From NCBI GenBank assembly GCA_039720395.1, contig CM077820.1, forward strand, positions 48,345,425-48,409,424: DNA of 64,000 nucleotides, given 5' to 3'. The stretch comes from Liquidambar formosana. Taxonomy: Eukaryota > Streptophyta > Magnoliopsida > Saxifragales > Altingiaceae. The translations under genes and the position numbers were made by a program. Numbering within the stretch: position 1 is the stretch's first letter; each line of letters opens with the position of its first letter. Shown in pieces: positions 46,681 to 57,100 of the stretch. The notes below the pieces were generated by a model that saw nothing but the letters and a program-made list of their open reading frames with translations, was not told the DNA's origin and made no database searches.

Positions 46681-46914
46681 GAAAATGGGGATTTCCTTTT
46701 TGAATGTGTTTTGGTGGTGTCAACGGGGTTAATAGGAACTCACCAATCAGGTTCAATTGACGCCTTTCATCCCACGTTCGTCCTCTAAGAGTCGGCCCAC
46801 CTATCACTACTCAAAGATTAATCCCAAAGTTTAACCATTTTGATCTTCTATACTTTTCATAAATGTCAGTATAGAGTGCAAGCTTCAAGTTTGGCACTAA
46901 TGGCTTATTGCATT

Positions 46915-49399
46915 TGTAACGACCCAAAATTGGGACCGTTAGTTAAGTCGTAAGAAAATCAATTTTTAAACCAATTTTGGTGGATGTTTAATAAAAATAT
47001 TTATTTTGGAAACCTTTTTAGAAAATCTGGCATGGTCCTGTTTGTAAATAGGACATACCTAGTTATCGACTATTTGCAAACCTGTCAAAAACACAATAAT
47101 AATATTTCCAATTCATCCACACAGTATTCCAAAAATAACTAAAACAATAGGCTGTATCGTAGTCACATGGGTTTCATCCTCATTCTCAGAATGAATGTAT
47201 GAATGCTGATGTGCTTCCCAACCCCAGGTCAAGTTAAACTTTGAAAAACATGACCTGCAAGATAAACTGTGGGGGTATGAGCTACACGCTCAGTAGGAAA
47301 ACATTTCTCAAAATAACCCAAGGTTTTAAAAACCATAGTTTATATACATTTCAATAACCCTGCAAAACCATTTATTAGTTTGCAATATAATCTCTCCGTA
47401 AATAAAACTGATACGAATATAATGAAATAAACTGCGAAAGTTAAATCATTTAATACCAATGCCCCTTTTTCCTTTTCAAAGAGGTTATCAAAATCATCAT
47501 TTTACAAATAATTTATCTATCATTTTTTGATATGACATCACAGCCTTATAAGCCAATAATCATCACCCGCCATATCTGGCAATCTATCACATCAGTCTTT
47601 CAAACTGATAAATCCTCCCCAGGTCATGCGGGGCCCTCGCGCGCGGAAATAAGAGGAAACACTATGGATCCTACTTGGACCCAGAAAGTAACCTCAAGAG
47701 GAAACACTATGGATCTGCTTTGATCCAGAAAGTAACCTCATTTCGGGAACACTACGGTCGTTGGGACCGGAAAGTACCCCTTGTCATCACATCCATACAT
47801 CACCACTTGTCTATTCATTTATCAATTCCATAATTCTCCCATAATCCGGAAAATTATATATAAATTTTCCAAAACCACATAATAGGTTTGTTCTTAGAAA
47901 ACCATATAATAGGTGGGTTCATAAAATCACAATAAATAACTTCCATAAATCATTTCCAAATGAATGATTTCAAAAACAACATTTTTATGACAAAAATAAT
48001 GTGAATCAAACCCTAGGTTTCCCACAATTTGTAAAACCTAGCAAATAAATACCCCATGCATGATATTTATGCCAAAAACTACCAAATACATGTAAAACTA
48101 CATGATTATACCCAAACCCCCATGCAACAAGGGTTTAAAATGAGAAAATGTCCCCTACCTCAATGATGAGTGATGAAAATGCAATACCACTGCCATAGAC
48201 ATGCAGATCAGGCCTAAGATGCACATGAAAGCTTCCCAAAAGCAAGCCCTAGCTTCCAAATGCCATGCTTGATGAAGTGAACGGAGATTCCAACTCCAAG
48301 ATGCAACCAAACCTCACAAATCACATGAATAAACACAAGATATGAGGGTATGTAGACTAAAACCCAAAAGAAATGCAAACCTTAGCCTTATATATGGAAA
48401 ATTACCTCTCAAATCCGAAAGGGAGGTAAACCATGAGTGAATCCAAGCTAGAAATGTTGAAATCCAAACCCTTATGCTTGAAATCTAAGCAAAAGTAGAG
48501 AGAGAAACTCTCTCTCTCTCCTTCGTACACCCCAAGAGCTCTCCCAAGCTCACTCTTCCTCTCTCTCACTCTAAAATGCAGGAATGAGGGTTACAAGTCG
48601 GGGTTGAGGGGTTTTAAAACCTCAGAGGGCACATGCGTCATTTCAGCAAAAATAAGCCTTCAGACCTAATTCAGTCGACTCATTTAGCAATTCAGTCGAC
48701 TGAAATGACAATTCAGTCGACTGAATTGAGGATTCAGTCAACTGAAAATCCCAGAATTGGAGCTCCTCAGCTTCTGTGTAATTCAGTCGACTGAAATCAC
48801 ACTTCAGTCGACTCAAACAGGCAGAATACACTCCACAGTCTTATTTTCATTCAAAACATTTAAGTAATCTTCTCCATTCTTTTATTCTCCCTTTTACTTT
48901 AAGTTATTTAATGAAAATAAGCAAATAACCCCCCATTTGAATCCAAATAAAATATCAGAAAAATCAAATACCCAATATATCAAAATCTCATTTCCAAGTT
49001 TTAGTACAAAATCCGTCTCCCGACAGATTTTCCTAAAACAAACATGTGAGGAAACCAATCCAAACATGCTAATAAAATCCCATAAAATCACCAATGTCTT
49101 ATAATATTATAAACTCCCATTACCGCCAAAAATTATCCTTTAAAACGAAGATTTACGAAAATTCATTTTTTTCCCAACACTTAGCCAAATTTCAACAGCT
49201 TAGACCCGAAGCTGCAAATAAGGCCAAACACGCACTTAAAACACTTGATGCATAAAAACGAGCATCAAATCACAAATAAAATTATATTATCATACACATA
49301 GATTACCTATACATGGGGTTATCCAACAAATCAAGGGATTAACTACGCTAATCATACATTAAGCCGTAATAATCCCTATTAAGGAAACGGGTCCTCACA
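46915..49399 (-). mobile_element. Solo LTR of a large LTR retrotransposon (2485 bp)
   Basis: The element starts TGTAACGACCC and ends GGGTCCTCACA, giving TG...CA ends on both strands. It is bounded by the identical 5-mer GCATT (46910-46914 and 49400-49404), the duplication left by retroviral-type integrase. There are no gag or pol frames inside, so it is best read as one LTR left after recombination. Orientation is inferred as minus: a TATATAAG-like site near 48392 (minus sense) precedes an AGAGAG-rich start zone, and the minus-strand end GGGTCGTTACA resembles plant Ty3/gypsy LTR ends. A cluster of CAGTCGACTG palindromes lies inside at 48670-48816. Confidence 0.75.
48670..48816. repeat. Cluster of ATTCAGTCGACTGAAT-type palindromes
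   Basis: Six sites with core CAGTCGACT occur within 150 bases inside the LTR. Five are exact and one is CAGTCAACT, with spacings near 20 bases for the first four. The core is self-complementary, which suggests a protein- or RNA-hairpin-forming site. Function unknown. Confidence 0.8.
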
Positions 49400-49404
49400 G
49401 CATT

Positions 49405-49675
49405 TATCCCCATTTCGCGGTTTAGGGGAGTGGGGTAAGGGTTGTGGGAAGGTGGATATATTTTCGCTTGTGTAGCCCAAAAGTCCCGTGAGTTTACATT
49501 TAATAAAAATAAAAAAATAGTACAACTTTGGTAAATAAATATATAAGAAAAATTAAAATAATTAAACAAAGAGGAAAAATTATAATGCATGGTGCTGTAT
49601 CGTTTGATTATATGATCAAATTTAGAAGCATAAATTACTTTGAAAAATAGAAACAAAAGATTTATAATAATAATG
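49405..49675. other. Short spacer between LTR and tRNA
   Basis: AT-rich, no gene. It lies downstream of the minus-strand tRNA and holds its probable T-rich polymerase III stop, read as A-runs on the plus strand. Confidence 0.4.
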
Positions 49676-49747
49676 GGGGCATTCCGAGAATTGAACTCGG
49701 GACCTCTCGCACCCTAAGCGAGAATCATACCACTAGACCAAATGCCC
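49676..49747 (-). tRNA. tRNA-Pro (anticodon AGG)
   Basis: On the minus strand this is a 72-base cloverleaf: GGGCATT acceptor, D-arm TGGTCTAGTGGTATGA, anticodon stem CTCGC/GCGAG with loop TTAGGGT, and T-arm TCCCGAGTTCAATTCTCGGA. Anticodon AGG (49713-49715, complement) reads CCU and, after A-to-I conversion, CCC. It differs from the tRNA at 39080 only at the wobble base and one T-loop position. No intron. Confidence 0.95.
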
Positions 49748-50027
49748 TGCGTATATATTACAGTCAATCTTCCTACGCTTCATGTCTAATTCAGCTCTGA
49801 AGGCTCTACCAACATTACAGAGGCGAGGTTCTGTAAAAACTCTACAGACTTTGAGGCCTCTCTGAGTATCCGGCTGGATAGACTGATCCCTTTCTACCCC
49901 AACATACATACATACTTTTCCTCCCGTCTCCCTTAAAGCTTCCTTCCCTGAATCTTATAGCTCTTCTCTTTCTTATTTGTTCTTCCTACTATCACTTTCA
50001 ACAGAAACCAGGTATCTCTCTCTTTCC

Positions 50028-50044
50028 CCCCCTCTCTCTCTCTA

Positions 50045-50096
<52 letters not shown>
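50028..50096. repeat. (CT)n(CA)n compound microsatellite
   Basis: A CT-rich run of about 35 bases passes into (CA)n up to 50096. It lies just after a likely leader-exon donor (ACCAG then GTATCT at about 50011), so it would sit at the start of the leader intron of the L18 gene. Confidence 0.8.
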
Positions 50097-50099
<3 letters not shown>

Positions 50100-51099
50100 T
50101 TTACATCTCTTTAACTAATTCTTTGGTAATTTGTGTCGGCCAAATGTTTGATGAGGTGTTAACAAGAAATGGGTCTGACTAAAACGAGCTCTATATATCA
50201 TTTGAAAAACGTGGGTTCAATTTCCAGTACCATGGAATGCAATGCATGTTATATGTTCGATAACTTGCTTCAGAACTAGTCTTTGTTGTATATTATATGT
50301 CATACAACATCATTAGTACGCAGTTTTGCTATGCGCTATACGTGTTTGATAAAATGTCTCTAAAAAATGTGTTTGTCTCTGTGTGTATTTGGGTACCTCT
50401 TGAATGGGTATTTCCCAATTTTAGCTCGTTTGGCTTCCGATTTTAATGATTCTGGTTTTCAGTTTCCAAAAAATCATTATTCAATGTGTCTAACAAATGT
50501 GTTTTTCCCAATTTGGTTTGTTTGGCTTCTGGTTAATGATTCTTTGTTTCCAGTTTCCAGTTTCCAGAAAATCGTAGTTCATTCTCATACGTTTACATAA
50601 GTATGTGTTTGCATGGATTTATTTATGTTATATACTTATATATGAAATATCATACATGGGAAGTGCGTCAGTGGACAGACTTCAAGATCTGAAGCTGAGT
50701 TAAATATTTCAACTCCAAATGATGTCATCCAGATTTGAAATTAATCCATAATTTATACCATCTCATCAGTCACTACTTATGTGTGGTTTCTGCAACTTTC
50801 AAGTCCAGTATTTATTTGCAAACTATAAGTTATACAAGATGCCTCTATCTATTGAAAGGTCTAATTTTTATCGAGATCCACCATTTTGTATATTAAATAT
50901 GGTAGCCTCATCAATTTTGTTGGGGCTGTGCCCCCGTCATAGATGTCTTTATCATTATCATTTTTAATTTTTAAGGTTATGAGTAGATCTTGGCAATGTT
51001 TTACTAATCTACGCTTTTTGACCATATTTCTGTCTTCAGGTAATTAGACTACAACTGAAAATAGTTGTTTTCTTCTGAGAGGTTTTGGTGTTTGCAAAC

Positions 51100-52300
51100 A
51101 TGCTGAAGCATGTATGTGGCAAGCTATGGAACAAAGGGATTTTGTCACATGGAGGAGACAAAATTAAGCCTTGCTTATATGTGCACACAACTGGTTTTCA
51201 CAGTGGACAGGTGCATCCTCAGATTATGTTTTATAAATAACCCAATTTATGGCCGTGTGTTTTGTAGGAAAAATTGCCTATAACTGTGACTACTGCACGC
51301 GGTATGGGATTTTTTTTATAAAAAAAATTGGCATTATTGAGTCCTCTTGCTAATGGAAGTGATTGATTGTCTTCCATTCCAATAAAATAAATTTATGTTC
51401 CCCTTCCTAGGAAATTCAAAATAGAAAAAAGAAAGAGGAAAGAAAAAGATTTTTCTTACTTTAAATGGGAGATAATTAGAAAAGCATATTTCTTGTTTGT
51501 TTCATGTGATGTTATTGATAGCATAATGAAACTCTTCTTTACCGGTCACTTCATGGCCTGTACAATGACATTACTTGCTTCCCAGATATGCAACCTCTCC
51601 AGCAAGGTTTTAGATTTTCCTTTTGGATCATTTTTGCAGTTAAACCCAAAACTACCACTATGCTGAGTTCTTGGAAACTACAACAATATGTTTGAAATTG
51701 GTATGAAGTAACTTGAAGTTGTTAATGGTTCAAATTTAAAAGAAAATGTCAAAAACATTTACATTATTAGGTTATTTAAAACCTTGTTGAGATCACATAT
51801 TTATTCTTGACGTATGCTTTCTTTGATTTTATGTATGTTTTTCCCAGCCTCATTTTGCACCAAGAAGCTTTTTTGGGGTCGAGGATTTCCTCGATGATGA
51901 CAACAGCCGACCATATACTTACCAGAAGGAGAAGAAGTCAAAGAATCCAAACAAACACATATCATTCAAACAACGCACAGTAGCTTACATGGAACCATTT
52001 ACACTTGACGTGTTCATCTCCAAGCGCTTTGTCTCAGCCTCACTCACCCATCGGGTAACAAGTAAACAGGTTGCAGTTGCTGGTACTAACTCTAAAGACA
52101 TCAAAGCTGCGCTCAAGTCCCGTTCAGATATTCCCGCGTGTTTGGCCATTGGCCGGATTTTAGCTGAAAGGGCAAGAGAAGCAGACGTGTATACAGCTTC
52201 CTATACTCCAAGGGATAGTGACAAGTTTGAAGGGAAGATCAGAGCAGTGGTTCAGTCCCTTATCGATAGTGGCATTGATATTAAAGTTTATCTTGACTAA
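51100..52300 (+). CDS. Ribosomal protein L18 family (uL18, L18p/L5e), probably organellar
   Basis: Two coding exons, 51100-51210 (37 codons) and 51848-52300 (150 residues plus stop), join in phase 0 to a 187-residue protein. In bacterial-type large subunits uL18 binds 5S rRNA in the central protuberance. The C-terminal 110 residues carry the family pattern: FTLDVFISKRFVSASLTHR, a VTSKQVAVAGTNSKDIKAAL strand-helix, then IPACLAIGRILAERAREADV and a C-terminal AVVQSLIDSGIDIKVYL. The N-terminus (MLKHVCGKLWNKG...) is basic and could be a mitochondrial presequence; this is inference. A leader exon near 49960-50010 with an intron to the TCTTCAG acceptor at about 51040 is likely. It stands alone between a tRNA and repeats. 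Confidence 0.88.
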
Positions 52301-53282
52301 ATTCATTGCTTTCATTTTAAACCCACTCCTTTTTGTATCCTTGGAGATTGAGTGTGTAATTCTTGTTTCAGAATACAAAAGCATCATTGCCATATTTTGC
52401 CCTATTCTGTGATTCAATGAAGTGTGAACTGGTGGTTTCGTGTGCCCTCTCTCACTCTCTCTCTCACTTAATGCAATATAGTTGAGAATGACTTATTGAA
52501 AAAGGTAAACCCTTATTTCAAAATTTTTTTGTTTTTGTTTTTTTGATTTTTTGTGGGGACAAAATTATTTTGTTAATCACTTATTGTTAGTTATAAATTT
52601 ATAAATCTAATTTTCTGAGGGAAGGCACTATTTTCAGGTTTTATGTTAATGAAGTTTTGCTTATCACATGGAATTCATTTGGCATGATGGGATTTATGTA
52701 CCCTATTTGGATTATGAGGATTATGATCTTTCCATTTTACTAAACTTGATATTTATTAGTGTGAGATGAGTTGGTCCAGTGATGAATAGCCATATCAATT
52801 ATCTAGATATGCAGTTATCTACCAAACTGGGGGAAAAAAAAAGTGTCATCTTCTTACAATGAACTGAATTTAAATTTAATGGAAAAAAATCTGGTATCTG
52901 GTACTCCATTTTTTTCAAGGAATAAATTAAATTATTCTATTGTTTTTAATTTTATTTATTAATTCATTGAAGAATTGGAAAGCAGTTTCTTAAAATGAGG
53001 TAAAGTATTTCTTATATATTGGATGATTAGTGCATTAATAGGATGTTGATCGAACAATGCTGACATGATTTATTCATCTGATTTGAATGACATCTTTAAA
53101 ATTAATGCTTTACCATCATATAAGAGAATATACAGGATCGAATCCTTCACCTCCTATTTACCACCGAGGCAACAAATTGATGTTCAAAATTGAAAATTCT
53201 TTATCTTCCCTTTACTAATGGAGGCATTTTTTATATCTTTGGTCTTGATTCATTATTTGGAGGTGAGTAAGGCTATCACTCA
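52301..53282. other. 3' UTR of L18 gene and AT-rich spacer
   Basis: No further gene is visible. The first 150 bases are probable 3' UTR with a CT microsatellite at about 52448-52467. The rest is AT-rich and unrecognised up to the hAT element. Confidence 0.5.
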
Positions 53283-53290
53283 CTTCGCAT

Positions 53291-53978
53291 TAGGGGTGTT
53301 AATGGTTCGGTTTGGTTCGGTTTTAGGAGAGATTTCAAACCAAACCATTATATTTTGGTTTTGTTCCTCCCAAACCAAAACCAAACCATATTATAAAAAA
53401 ACCAAACCAAACCAAATCATTATATTTCGGTTTGGTTCGGTTTCGGTTTTAACCTATCAAGTAACAACAAATAATTGAAAATGAAAAAAATGACATGCCG
53501 AACTCCAAATAAAAACATTTTTAATAAAAGCATTACATTAGCAACTAAGAAAAACAAACATTGTATCAAAATAGAAACATATTAACATATATCAATATGC
53601 CAATATCACACACAACATTAATACACACAACATTAATAGCTAGTTTAAAACATGCCAATCTAAAAAAGGGAAAACAATAAGAAACTTAAAATCAACAAAA
53701 ACAAGCCCATTCCAAACATCCATTACCTATTTAACCTTTATTAGAATTGGGAATTTACAAACTTTAAGTTTATATATATATATATATATATAATATTTTT
53801 CGATTTTTCGGTTTGGTTTGGTTTTTTAAAATTGTAAACCAAAACCAAAATAATTGAATTCGGTTTTCTAAAATTAAAACCATAACCAAACCTAATGACA
53901 AAAAAACCAAACCAAACAGCTCGGTTCGGTTTGGTTTGGTTTGGTTTTTGGTTTTAACCAAAACCATTAACACCCCTA
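53291..53978. mobile_element. hAT-type MITE (688 bp) with 8-bp target duplication
   Basis: Starts TAGGGGTGTTAATGGTT and ends AACCATTAACACCCCTA (with one intervening AAA), an inverted repeat. The identical 8-mer CTTCGCAT flanks it at 53283-53290 and 53979-53986. Sub-terminal regions are dense in GGTTTGGTT/AACCAAACC and CGGTTTCGGTTTT repeats in both orientations. The centre is AT-rich with an (AT)n run at about 53770-53792. No transposase is encoded. Its outer eight bases equal those of the element at 10960, but the sub-terminal repeat is a different sequence. Confidence 0.9.
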
Positions 53979-54199
53979 CTTCGCATGGATAATGAAATTA
54001 CTTATCTACCATTGGGGTTGTAAAAATTTAAATGGTTTTTTATATTTCTAATAAAAATTTTAAATGTTAAAAACCATGCCTTTTGTTTAGAGTTATTATT
54101 GATATTATCACTTTTATTAACTTTAAAAAACAAAAAATTTATTTCAGCCCCATGTAAATTGAACTCCACACAAAAAAGGGCATTTTTGTCATTTTAGTC

Positions 54200-57100
54200 T
54201 CTGAAAGGTTCTGATAAATGATGTCGCCAAACAGCCAAACGTCACCGTCTTTTTTCCGTTCGCTTCTTCGAAATCTTCTGCAGATCGCCTTCTCAACTCT
54301 TTAGGGCTTCTCAAGGTACTACTTTCTTCAACAGAAACCCTGACGTCTCTCTCTCTCCCTACATATGCATGTAGTATATGATGTTTTCTTGTTCAATTTC
54401 TACTGTGCTATGTTTGGTTTCCGAGAAAATGTGGGAAAATAAAATAAATTGAAATTTTGAATCATAGATTTTCAATCATTTAGAACTTGATAAAACAAGT
54501 AAACAAGCCTCTCTAATCAACTGAATTTTATACAACTTTGGTCAGTTTGGGTGAATTTTCCATTCTAAGGGAGGAAAAAAGGGATAACATTTCTTTTATT
54601 TTCCTGAGCTTTCTCAGCAACTAAACAAAGGGATAGTGTTCTATGTGTTAAAAGAAAAGGAATATGAAAAGATTCGTTTTTTTATTTATTTATATTTATT
54701 GTTGTATGCTAGGGCCATTACACAGTGTTGGTCTTGCTAAGTGGGATCATAGGAGGGGTGAGCTGGATACGGTCCCAGCCTTTGTTTTTTGTTTTGGTTT
54801 TAAATGATTATAATTTGCTTTTAGAGAATGCATGTTTTGATCTGATGGAAATGTGTAGTTAATGCTATAGTGCTTTTCTGAAAAATTTAATTTGAATTTT
54901 TAGTTCTTTGGTACACTTTTATTCACAGTTTTTGGGAATGTGTCGTGCCATGGTTTAAATTTTTTGCATTATCTTGCAAAATGTCAGGGGATATTGGTTT
55001 TAGATGCTTTAAATCTGATCAGAATCCTAACTTTGTGTGTGGGAAAATAATGGCGGGAAATAATGTATCCACAGGTAATATTTCGAGGGTTGTCATGGTG
55101 ATTTAGCCAGAAAAGAACTAAGAATGACTACTAACTGTAATTATTTTCCTGTAACCCGACCAATCTAAATTTCCCCCGATAAGACCTTGATTATAACAGT
55201 TCAAGGGAAACAAAACCAAATTTATGAGTTTGGTGGTATTTCTTTCTTGGGCAAAAAAATTTCCTACATCCTGCATTTTTTTGGGGAATCCTTGTCATAG
55301 GAGTGGGATAAACCAAAAGGAAATAAAATTTTCCTTCGAATTCCTATTCTTTTCCAACATCCTCTCACCCAGATGAGCCTAAGACAACTATGTGGGCTTA
55401 GCAACGGTTAAAACACCAAATTTTCACTCAAATTTTCTTAGCAGCCAAACAAGTAACAATTAAATTTCTTAATTTCTTTCCTATTCTTTCCTACATTTTT
55501 TTGAAGAACTCCACTCGACTGAGATTAGTAGTGACTTAATTCAGCTTCAAACCACCACATTGTTGGAAAATTAGATTTCTTCTCTATTCCTCAAATTTTC
55601 AGCGTAGTCTTTGACTCTATTATGCCGAAAAGAAGAAGAAAAGAAAGAAAATGGAGAAAAATAATAGGTTTTTGGGTAGTTGAAACTTGCACAAAATTTG
55701 TAAGTGTGTCATGTTCTCCGACTAGCCAATTGGGTATGGCCAAAAAATCAGGTAGTTAAGATGATGTGTGGTGCTTTCATTTACTGAGGTGTTAACATTA
55801 AACCAGGTTTATTTTTTATTTTATTTTATCAGCAATAAATTTAAACCAGTTTAAATTAAGTGTCATTGTCAGGAAGTAATTGAAAAATAAAATTAGGAAG
55901 AATGGAAGAGCGAGTGGGCATGGGGTTTAGGGGAATTTTTTTTCCATTTTCTGGCATGAAAGATTTAATTTCTTGCTCAATTTAGCGTTGAAAATTGTAT
56001 AGAGCGAGAAACAAAAAATAAGTGAGAATAAGAACTAAGAAGCGAAACAAACCTTTTTTTTTTTGGATAGGTAAGATACACACGCACCCAAGGGAAGTTG
56101 AACCCACAACCGCTTGAAACCCTTCCACCCTTATGGGGAAAGAAATGCCACAAACTTCTAGTTCTTGACTTCTTGTGATCACAATGGGTTTGATTAATAG
56201 GTGGTTGATGTGATGGCTTCTGAAATGCCAAGTTGAGCCCACCGAGAAATAATAATTTGCTTATTTTTCAGGTATCTAATTCGAAGTTTCTGCGTTGTTT
56301 GGCTGACACAATTTTTGTTGAAACAGTGAAAATAGGACCACCTATTTTGGACCTATTTTTTTACGGTCATGTTCTGTGATGTAAAAGATGGTGCAAAGGT
56401 TTTTTTAAATAGTAAAAGTAATAGTGAAAATGGGAAAACTTTTATAGATATATATTATAATTATACAATATTTTTATAAAAAGTTTGGACTAGTGATTAT
56501 AGTAATGTAATAACATAGTAGAAGTAAATGCTTATTGTTAGCAACTAACTTTGGTTAGTAATCTAAGTATTCATTGGTCCATATGAAGTAACATCGTGTG
56601 TTATCATGAGCTCTTAAATCATTTTATTAAATGGGGATATGAAAGGTTTAAGTTGAAGGTGTAGTGCTAGCAAATTGAAATCTAAGATACTTAGATATGA
56701 GTTTTGCGATACCGTAAAAGTTTTGTTAATTTGACGAATTATATGTGATCGTTCAAATCATTTGGAACTAGTGTTAAGTTCTTTAGATTTAATGGTTTAA
56801 AATTAATTAATTTTTTATAAGAATTAAGGGTTTAAAATTATCCCTTATAGTTGTTTATTAGGTTGCTTAATATCCTTGGTAAATACCATTAATTTGTGTC
56901 TGCTACGACTTTAAATGTGCGACTTTCTTAATCAAATTTTGTTAAGTACCTCAAGTTGTCAAACACCTCTACAGGGTCATGATACAGGAATATCTGTGAA
57001 ATTAGGATGTGTGCAGCTCAAAAGATGCAGGAGAGCAGTTTTGAGGTAAAATGCTTAGATGCTGTGTTGGATGACGTGGTTGTGTGTGGCGTGGAGCACA

